DNA of 64,000 nt from Erinaceus europaeus (Eukaryota > Chordata > Mammalia > Eulipotyphla > Erinaceidae): positions 103,881,693 through 103,945,692 of the forward strand of contig NC_080166.1 in assembly GCF_950295315.1 (NCBI RefSeq), given 5' to 3'. Below are positions 56,374 through 64,000 of the stretch, piece after piece; the stretch's first letter is position 1; the number at the start of each line of letters is the position of its first letter. The notes beneath the pieces are model-generated. The model was not told the origin of the DNA, did not search any database, and saw only the letters and a program-made list of their open reading frames with translations. Both the position numbers and the translations under genes were made by a program.

Positions 56374-57745
56374 CTAAGAAGATCTGAAAGGGAAACTAAA
56401 AGCAGGACCTGATCAAATTGTAAGTAGGGCACCAAAGTAAAAACCCTGTGGTGAGGGGTAGCCATGCAGCTTCCTGGGACAGTGGGGGGGTGGGAGTGGG
56501 TGGGGGCATGTGTCACAGTCTTTTGGTGGTGGAAATGGTGGTTATGTACACTCCTAGCAAAATGTAGACATATCAATCAGTACTTAATTAATATGAGAGG
56601 GGGAAAATCAGTTGAATGTCTCAAAGTTTGTCAAAACACAAACTGAATCTTTTTAATATATAGGCTGTGTATTTGATATCCGGATTCTCTCAAAAGCCTA
56701 GACCAAGTAGATTAGAAGCATCCAATAGCACAGCTATATACAAGATACTGGATACTGTACAGCAAACCATAACAAAAGGACTTTTCAAAGTTAACCCAAT
56801 TAACAAATAATGTGATGATAACATTAACCTTCAATTGTCTTTTTGAACCCTAAGACAGCAGGAACCTCACACCTCCACTATAGAACCCCTACTTCCCCCA
56901 GTCCTGGAACCCTTGGATAAGGCCCACTTTCCCGGATGCGTCTCCCAATCCATACCAAGTAATATTGCATCCACCGATCACAATCTAACCAACGCAATGA
57001 TTGCCACCTCAACATGCTTCACCGCAGACTGTGTCCAGAGACTTCACGTGTGGAATGACAACCCTTCATCTTCATTACTCGGGTGAGACCTTTCCTTTTA
57101 TAGTACACTCTAATTTCATCTCAGGTGGTTCACCTTCTAACAAAGTCCCATAACCTAGATATACACCAGTTTCTGTGAGAGAGAGCTTATGTTAACACGT
57201 ACCTATAAACTACTGCAAAGTATAAACCTGAAAGCAGAAGTTCACTAGAGTGTGCAGTGAGTACCTCCCTAACACTTCCTCTCCTCTATTCCAAGCTTGG
57301 GATCCATGATTGCTCAACAATTTGTTTGGCTTTGTATGTTAACTCTCTTTTCAACCACCAAGTTCCAGATGCCACCAGGATGCTGGCCAGGCTTCCCTGG
57401 ATTGAAGACCCCACCAATATGTCCTGGAGCTCAGCTTCCCCAGAGACACACCTTACTAGGGAAAGAGAGAGGCAGACTGGGAGTATGGACCGACCAGTCA
57501 ACGCCCATGTTCAGCGGGGAAGCAATTACAGAAGCCAGACATTCTACCTACTGCAACCCTCAACAACCCTGGGTCCATGCTCCCAGAGGGCTAGAGAATG
57601 GGAAAGCTATCATGGAAGGGGGTGGGTTAAGGAGACTGGGTGGTGGGAATTGTGTGGAGTTGTACCCCTCCTACCTTATGGTTTTGTTTGTTAATCCTTT
57701 CTTAAATAAAAAATTTACAAAGAAAAATAAAAATAAAAAAATAAA
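56374..57745 (+). other. L1-A 3'UTR with a G-rich tract
   Basis: The first 200 bp are shared in diverged form with L1-B and contain a G-rich run (56482-56506, gtgggggggtgggagtgggt), a likely quadruplex-forming tract typical of L1 3'UTRs. About 1 kb more follows that L1-B lacks, ending cctttcttaaataaaaaa. Truncated copies across the window carry mostly the last 350-420 bp. Confidence 0.8.
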
Positions 57746-57756
57746 GTGACAAAAAA

Positions 57757-58080
57757 AAAACTCATGTTAAGTGAAATAAGTCAGAAATAGAAGGATGACT
57801 ATGGGATGATCTCACTCTCAGGCAGAAGTTGAAATACAAGATCAGAAAAAGAAAACACAAGTAGAATCTGAACTGGAATTGATGTATTGCACCAAAGTAA
57901 AAGACTCTGGGGTGGATGGGTGGGGAGAATACAGATCCAAGAAGGATGACAGAGGACCTAGTGGGGGTTGTATTGTTATATGGAAAACTGAGAAATGTTA
58001 TGCATGTACAAACTATTGTATTTACTGTTGAATGTAAAACATTAATTCCCCAATAAGGAAATTTTAAAAAAAAGATAAAA
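57757..58080 (+). mobile_element. 5'-truncated L1-B, sense
   Basis: Starts within the last 20 codons of ORF2 (tgttaagtgaaataagtcag, actatgggatgatctcactc), then the short L1-B 3'UTR with caccaaagtaaaagactctg and the terminus aacattaattccccaataag. It abuts the end of the full-length L1. Confidence 0.85.
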
Positions 58081-58399
58081 TTATTTTAACATCTTGATTT
58101 TCCTAACCACAGAGGATAAGCAAAAGTCAAAAAAATTTGGTCACTTTTTTCTTTTATTTATAATTATATTTTGACTTGTTTTTGGATTAAATAGCTACTA
58201 GATTAGACAAGAATTTATTTTTGTGATAAATACAACAATTTCTGGCCTCTTTACTCTTTGTATATAAAATTTAAACATTTTAGACATTAATATAAGAATT
58301 TATAGATTTTCAAAATAATTTTATAAGAATTATATTTATACACTTACCAAATTTATATTTGATATACATTTATGCTTATCATTTGGCTTTCTATTCCTT

Positions 58400-58850
58400 T
58401 AAATTTTTTATTTAATAATTATTAACAAATAATTATTTTATTTAATAATTATTCACAAAATTATAAGATAATAGGCATATAATTCTATACAGTTACCACT
58501 ACCAGAGTTCCATGTTCCTATTCTATCCATTGGAAGCTTTCCTATTCTTTACCCCTCTGGGAGTGAGGACCAAAATTCCATATGGGGTGCAGTAGGTGGA
58601 AGGTCTGGATTCTGAAATTGCTTCTGCACTCAATATGGACATTGACATGTCACATAATCCATACCCACAACCTATCTCTCTACCTTTCACTAATGGGATA
58701 GGACTCTAGAATGATGAGGTACCAGGACACAATGGTGAAGTGGTCTGCCCAGGGAAGTTGGTATGGCATCATGGTAACATCCATAACTTGTTAGCTGAAA
58801 AGCATTTAGATATAAAGCAGAACAAATTGTTCAATAAACAGAAACACAAA
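58400..58850 (-). mobile_element. 5'-truncated L1-A-related element, antisense, older
   Basis: cacaaaattataagataata, cctctgggagtgaggaccaa, gtgcagtaggtggaaggtct and gggaagttggtatggcatca are complementary to the L1-A 3' end, diverged. Confidence 0.75.
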
Positions 58851-59087
58851 GGTAAGAATCCTATCAGTCTTTACTTATTATGTTTTAGCTTAATGAGGCT
58901 TTTAGTTAATATTTGAAAATATTTAATTAAAATATAGAAGAAGAAAAGTTAAATAATAAAGATGACATTTTTATGGTGTGGAGTCATATATAGTCAATAT
59001 TTATACATGTTGAAAATAGAATAATGGATAATTGAACAGAATTCAAAATAGTGATAGAATTTACAATATCCTTTGCCATTCTTCATA

Positions 59088-59268
59088 TTTTTAGATAGAA
59101 CTGAGAGAAATTGAGAAGAGAGGGGCAGATAGAGAATGGAAGACACCTGCTGACCTGTTTTCATTATTCAGGAAGCCTCTCGTATACAGGTGAGAAGCAG
59201 AGATTTGAACCCAGGTCCTTATGCATTGTAATGCATGCACTCAACTATGTGTCCAACTGCCTGCCTCT
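59088..59268 (-). repeat. E2-like SINE, antisense
   Basis: Purine tract, acacctgctgacctgttttc, then gatttgaacccaggtcctta and a head ending tccaactgcctgcctctc. Confidence 0.7.
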
Positions 59269-59589
59269 CTTGTCATTTTTAACATATGAGTCATTATTGA
59301 ATACTTTGAAGACATTGAATAAATAATAATGAATGTGCTGATATCAACATTATACTGCTTATATACTATTCTCTCCCAAGAAGTGTGTCATAACTGTGTA
59401 AATTTTCCTATTTTATGCAAAAGTTGAAATAAATAAAAATATATTTAATTTTCTTTTCAATCTCTCATTCAGTACTTGCATAGAACTACTAGTTAAAAGG
59501 AAATCTTATTTACTGACAGAGAGTTAATTAATAATGGATGTAGCATTTGGAGTCTCCAGGTGTATTTCATGGTGAATTTGAAATCATCT

Positions 59590-59800
59590 TACTCAAGAAT
59601 ATGTTGATGTTTGAACTTTATCATCTTAACCAGGGGTCTTAATGATTTGTAGTATAGTTGTTGGCACACAAAGGCAATTTTTTATCTCCCCATGATAGGC
59701 GTCTTCAAAATGCTTTCACCCCCAACTTGGGTCAATTTCTGCCTTCATGCACCCCAGCCCAGCACTCTCTCCAAGATTAAATTTTAAAATATTGCATACA
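59590..59800 (-). mobile_element. L1-B-like fragment, antisense, old
   Basis: tttgtagtatagttgttggc, tctccccatgataggcgtct and caccccagcccagcactctc parallel the antisense older L1 3'UTR at 32290-32420 and 46920-46990. Confidence 0.5.
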
Positions 59801-60053
59801 TAACAGAATATTTTTGTTTTAATAAATAATTTACAAAAAGGTGGGACAAATAATAACAGATAGTACTCAAAGGGGACTCCCAATAGTAAACTTGAGATTT
59901 GAGTATTTTTAAGTATTAGAAATTTGAATTTTGAGTAATTTGAGTATTAGAAATGAATTCGCTATAACATTAAGATGAGTTTTGATGATTACCCAAGAGT
60001 TATGCTCTATTTATTATAACTTAGATTCTATTTATTATAACTTAGATTTTTAG

Positions 60054-60920
60054 GCCTCGCGTGAGCTTAATGTGCAGCTTGGTGATACGAGAATCCGGCA
60101 TGAAGCCCAGCCAGTCTATCTTGGCGTTACTCTCGATCGCACTCTGTCATTTCATGAACATCTCATAAAAACTGCAGCAAAGATGGGCGCGAGGAATAAC
60201 ATCATTGCAAGACTGGCCAGCTCCTCATGGGGCACGAGCGCTTCCATACTGCGATCATCATCTCTGGCATTATGCTATTCCACTGCAGAATACTGTGCCC
60301 CAGTATGGTTCCATAGCCCCCATGTCCACTTGGTCGATTCCAAATTATACTCCTCCATGAGGATAATTTCTGGAACCATCCGTTCCACCCTGGTTCCATG
60401 GCTGCCAGTTCTTAGCAACATTGCCCCGCCAGATATTCGTCGGGATGTGGCATCATCTAAGTTCATTTCCCACGTCTACGCTCGACCGGATCTGCCAATA
60501 TACGCGGATATCTTCGCCCACCCTGTCCAACGCTTGACGTCTCGTCACCCAATCTGGTCCCCTATGCCTACACTGAACTTCTCTGTTCCAGTCTCTTGGA
60601 AACAGAGTTGGCAGTCAGCTGAGGTAAAGAACAAACACCTCATCACAGACCCCTGCAAGCGTCAACCCGGCTTTGACCTAGCACGTTATGATTGGGCTCT
60701 CCTCAATCGCTATCGAACAGGCCATGGCCGGTGCACCGCTATGTTCCATCGCTGGGGAGCCGAGACGACCCGAACTGCCCCTGCGGCTACAGACAGATTA
60801 TGACCCACATAGTCAACGACTGTCACCTCTCCAGATTCAAAGGAGTTCTCGAAACTTTACATCAGGCTCAACCTGACGCTGTTGACTGGCTACAGAAGAA
60901 GGACAAACGCTAGAAGAAGA
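60054..60920 (+). pseudogene. Non-L1 non-LTR retrotransposon, 3' fragment, copy B
   Basis: Longer than copy A. An open frame of about 240 codons begins upstream of a YLGVTLDRTLSFHEHL block, the segment that follows the catalytic core of many Jockey/I-type reverse transcriptases; the core itself is missing. It continues through the same CYSTAEYCAPVW and PWLPVLSNIAPPDIRR segments to RYRTGHGRC. One base is missing near 60761 relative to copy A, shifting the frame before the zinc-knuckle-like Cys-Pro-Cys-Gly (60776-60787), His (60806-60808) and Cys (60821-60823). The second frame then runs to a stop at 60911-60913, and the element ends tagaagaaga. A 21-bp direct duplication (ctatttattataacttagatt, twice at about 60008-60049) lies just upstream. 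No host-gene context is visible. Confidence 0.8.
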
Positions 60921-61009
60921 TTCTCATTATAATAAGTACATTTACTTTGTTTTTAAAAAGACAGAGAAGTTAAATTCTGTGATTACAAGATTTAGGGATA
61001 ATTAAATAT

Positions 61010-61690
61010 TTATTTATTCATTCATTATCATCACTGGGACTTCACCACTTATTGTGATCCCAACAGAAGTTTGAGACTATTAGCATAGGAAGGACACCAG
61101 CCTGAAGCAGGACACACAGTGAAGGAAATGTATAAAGCACTGGATTTGGAGCAGGTCGCTCTCTTTGACTGCTGCTTCTTCTGGTCAGAAGCATCTCTCG
61201 GAGGTGCTCCATATATCCGCCATGGCTAGTTCTCCTGGGAACTGAACACGTGTGACTCTGCGAGCTGGTAAACTTTTAGACCCTTCTATAGCCATAAGCA
61301 ACCTTTACCAGACCTAATAATTGTTTATCTTATGGGACTAAACTTTTGATAACTATGCTCAGACTTTATGGACCTAGCGTACTCTTAACTCTTGATGATA
61401 ATAGCTTATTTTTCCTTTTACCTTTTTCACCCTAGTAAACCCTGTATTATTTAAACTCATTCCCAGCTCCCAGCTGTGAATCTTTTTACGAGTCTCAGCA
61501 GCCTCCACAAACCCCTTTTAAGTTAAATAACAACACCACTCTTGGTCATCATTTTTAGACAGAAAAAGTCAGAGAGGACAAAAGGCTATACCATTAAAGC
61601 TTTCCTCAGAGTCTTGGGACATGGGTTCAAGGTTTTTTTTTTTGTACATGGCAAAGCAGTTATGCTCCCAGGTAAGCTCTCCTGAGTCCC
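61010..61690 (-). repeat. SINE, antisense, split by a probable LTR
   Basis: 61010-61049 carries the antisense extended module (attatcatcactgggacttc). After the insert it resumes at 61541 with ttggtcatcatttttagaca, gagaggacaaaaggctatac and a diverged head. Confidence 0.6.
61050..61533. mobile_element. Probable solo LTR
   Basis: A 484-bp insert flanked by the 7-bp repeat caccact (61043-61049 and 61534-61540), inside a SINE. The ends (ttattgtg, aataacaa) are weakly complementary. It contains a tatttaaa at about 61450. There are no coding remnants. The size and flanks suit a solo LTR of a class that makes about 6-bp duplications, but the family is unknown and a non-autonomous DNA transposon is not excluded. 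Confidence 0.45.
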
Positions 61691-62351
61691 AACTTAACAG
61701 ACTATTTAAAAATTAATCTTTGTTTTTATTAGATAAATTTTCACTGTGTTACTATCAATTTAAAGATTACTCTCTAAATACATAAGACGCCATATCTCAT
61801 TTCCCAAAACTGTAGAGCTTCCAACATTAATTTCTACCAATATCTTAAATACCAACATTAATATGTTTTATAGTTTCTTCAAAACAAGTTTTTCAGACAA
61901 GCACAAATATTATATAACTGTAATTAAAATTTGGATAAATAAAAATTATAAGATAGCACTATACATTTTAAAAAATATTTTCATTAGAAAGCTAAATCAT
62001 TGAAACTTACAGAAAAACTCATTATGCCATTAAATTAATGTGTTGCATTTAAATAAATGCAGATTTAACATAAATGTATTTATGTATGTTATTGTATATC
62101 AATAATGTAAAATGAATCTAAATGTGATATTTTATAATATCAGGACTCATGCCATGAGTGTTATTTATCAATATTTAACTATAAAAATAACAAGAAGCTA
62201 ATAAATGAGAACTATGTATCATCAAACAATACTAATAAATATCAGGGATCTACAATAAATAAACACCTGCATAGAGTATATTGTCACAGAAGTTATTGAT
62301 AGGGCTTGATGAATGGCTATACATTGAATATACCCTTCCTAGTGGTAGTTT
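61691..62351. other. No feature recognised
   Basis: AT-rich; nothing supportable. The last 290 bases of the window (63714-64000) are likewise unassigned, apart from a weak E3-like resemblance at 63835-63925. Confidence 0.45.
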
Positions 62352-62553
62352 TTGTTCATTATTTCCATTTTTCTTTCTTTTTTATAGGATAGCCAAAATT
62401 TGAGGAAGGAATGGGAAATGAAAGAGAGACAAGAGTACCCGGCTTCACTGTTCATGAAGCTTCCCCTAGCAGAGGACCAAAGGGTTCACACTGGACTCTT
62501 CTGCATGGTAACTAATGTGTGTACTGAACTGAGTGAATCATCCCTGGGAACAG
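62352..62553 (-). repeat. E2-like SINE, antisense
   Basis: tttctttcttttttatagga, gcttcactgttcatgaagct, tcacactggactcttctgca and a diverged head. Confidence 0.65.
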
Positions 62554-62811
62554 GAACATAAGTATACTATTAAGAATCTGACTGCAATTGTCCTTTTGAA
62601 ACATTGTAATTGTAAGGACAGAAATGTGAGATTGTTTACACAGGTAGAATTCATGGGTCCTGGCTGAATATATAAGGCTTGAAAAGTGAATATTAAGCAT
62701 AAATTGTGAGAGATTTTATGCATTTATAATATTTCCCTTAAGTCTTCATTATGAATCAACAACACTAATATAATAAGATAGATGAATCCTGTATAAATAC
62801 AAATTATATTC

Positions 62812-63264
62812 TTTTTTTAAAAAAATCTTTATTTATAAAAAGGAAACATTGACTAAACCATAGGATAAGAGAGGTACAACTCCATATAATTCCCACCACC
62901 AGAACTCTGTATCCCATCCCCTCCCCCTGGTAGCTTTCTTATTCTTTAACCCCCTGGGAGTATGAGCCCAACATGATGGTGGCATGCAGAAGGTTGAAGG
63001 TCTGGCTTCTGTAATTGCTTCCCTGCTGAACATGGGCTTTGACAGGTCCATCCATACTACCAGCCTGTCTTTCTCATTTCCTAGTGCAGAAGGGTTCTGG
63101 GGATGCGGAGCTCCAGGACACATTGGTAGGATTGTCTATCCAGGGAGGTCTGGTCGATATCATGCTAGTATCTGGAACCCTATCCAGAGAATCCCAGGTC
63201 ACAAGCTACTGCTTGCTGGAGCTCATGCCAACTGCTGCTTAGAATTCGCCATTTTGGCTCCACC
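62812..63264 (-). mobile_element. 5'-truncated L1-A, antisense, with an unusual 5' end
   Basis: 62812-63179 is a good antisense L1-A 3' end (aaaggaaacattgactaaac, ggtctggcttctgtaattgc). The remaining 85 bp (63180-63264, cagagaatcccaggtcacaa ... gccattttggctcc) do not match L1-A. aattatattct flanks the whole unit (about 62803 and 63269), so both parts arrived together. Confidence 0.8.
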
Positions 63265-63536
63265 ACGAATTATATTCTAAAGGGAAACAAAAAGTGAAAG
63301 TTTCTTTAGACTTTATATGAAAATATTTTAAATTGAATCAAAATCCAAAGGAAAAATAAAATAATATAGATGTGTATAAGTTTAAAAAATCATGAAAAGA
63401 TCATAGTAATCTGTCACATTGGAATAGTATATTAAGTATGTACATACAAGCAAACACACACAGATACAGTGTTATAGTAGATAATACAATGCAGGCATTA
63501 GCCAGAATAGCAAGTTGATATCACTTTTGTAATATA

Positions 63537-63713
63537 ATTATTTATTTATTTACTTACTAGGTAGAGAAAGTGAGAAGAGAGGGGAAGGTAAAGAGGGAAG
63601 TAGATAGAGAAGAGAAAAATCTTCAGCGTTGTAGGTGGGGACCAGGAGCTAGAACCCCTGTCCTTGCATACTGTAATTTGTGTGCTTAAACAGGTGAGTC
63701 ACCTCCTGGGCCC
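63537..63713 (-). repeat. E2-like SINE, antisense
   Basis: ttatttatttacttactagg, purine tract, ttgtaggtggggaccaggag, then a head ending gagtcacctcctgggccct. Part of the central block is missing. Confidence 0.7.
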
Positions 63714-64000
63714 TAATATCACTCTTACAGAGAGAAACACATAGATAAATTTGGGATTGTTTCCAGAACTAGGAAACAGAGTAGACATCAGGATATAAGA
63801 AAAGTTATCTTCAATTCAATCATCTTATTTCTTAGATTCATGGTGGTGATTTATGGGGCAATAGAGCCTCAGGCTTGAAAATCTTTTCACAAAACCATAT
63901 GCTCTCTCCTCAGCTCTCACATTCAATTTGATCCATTCACTACTCCATTTGGGAGTGCTATAGACAGACTGTTGGAAATCGTTTCAATGTCACATTCCTT

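Larger units (their letters stand above)
50281..57745 (+). mobile_element. Full-length LINE-1 (L1-A)
   Basis: About 7.5 kb with all L1 parts in order: 5'UTR (50281-51576), ORF1 (51577-52491), a 60-bp spacer, ORF2 (52552-56373, about 1274 codons, close to the usual 1275) and a 1.35-kb 3'UTR ending in an A-rich tail. The A-rich sequences at 50262-50276 and 57728-57744 may be the target-site duplication but are low complexity. ORF1 is open, while ORF2 has about ten lesions, so the copy cannot move by itself. It supplies the reference for the many truncated L1-A copies in the window. Confidence 0.93.

Overview
This window looks like an intergenic stretch of a mammalian genome, most likely a hedgehog (Erinaceus type). 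It is AT-rich and packed with interspersed repeats. The strongest clue is dozens of copies of tRNA-derived SINEs with a head like ggtagcgcagcgggttaa, a box B like ggttcgagccc, a segment like aagcaggtctgcaggtgtct and a tail of aacaacaataat units. I recognise this design from Erinaceus, from memory and not from a search. I found no host exon, tRNA, rRNA, CRISPR array or prokaryotic gene. Names used below: E1 is the long SINE ending in aacaacaataataact, sometimes with an extra 3' module ending in accctggaggc. E2 is the SINE ending in ctgtctctatccaataaata. E3 is the SINE starting ggagatggcacagtgga. L1-A, L1-B and L1-C are three kinds of LINE-1 3' end.

Layout. 1-26 kb: SINEs, L1 3' ends and old LTR pieces in AT-rich sequence. 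One site at 1.1-1.7 kb is a three-level nest (E3 split by E1, which is split by an L1 end). A solo LTR at 18.9-19.7 kb splits an E1 SINE. 26-34 kb: a well preserved MLT1-type LTR, long unique AT-rich stretches, an unusual interleaved inverted duplication at 28933-29081, and old antisense L1 ORF2 sequence. 34-42 kb: a long L1-A 3' end, then the first of two fragments of a non-L1 non-LTR retrotransposon (37262-37953), a minisatellite and antisense L1 ORF2. 42-50 kb: dense nested SINEs, including one whose head has expanded into about 23 copies of a 16-bp unit. 50.28-57.75 kb: a full-length L1-A with a duplicated 5'UTR block, an intact ORF1 and a broken ORF2. 57.7-64 kb: further L1 pieces, the second non-L1 retrotransposon fragment (60054-60920), and a second probable solo LTR splitting a SINE.

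How it fits together. The only intact protein gene I can support is the L1 ORF1. L1 machinery is presumed to mobilise the SINEs, and many insertions show target-site duplications that can be read by eye. The most unusual content is the pair of roughly 96-97 % identical fragments of a non-LTR element whose protein looks like invertebrate or fish Jockey/I-group elements rather than L1. One copy sits inside a hedgehog SINE, so this foreign-looking element was mobile after that SINE family spread. The second most unusual item is the A-B-A'-B' inverted duplication, which has the signature of a template-switch replication event.
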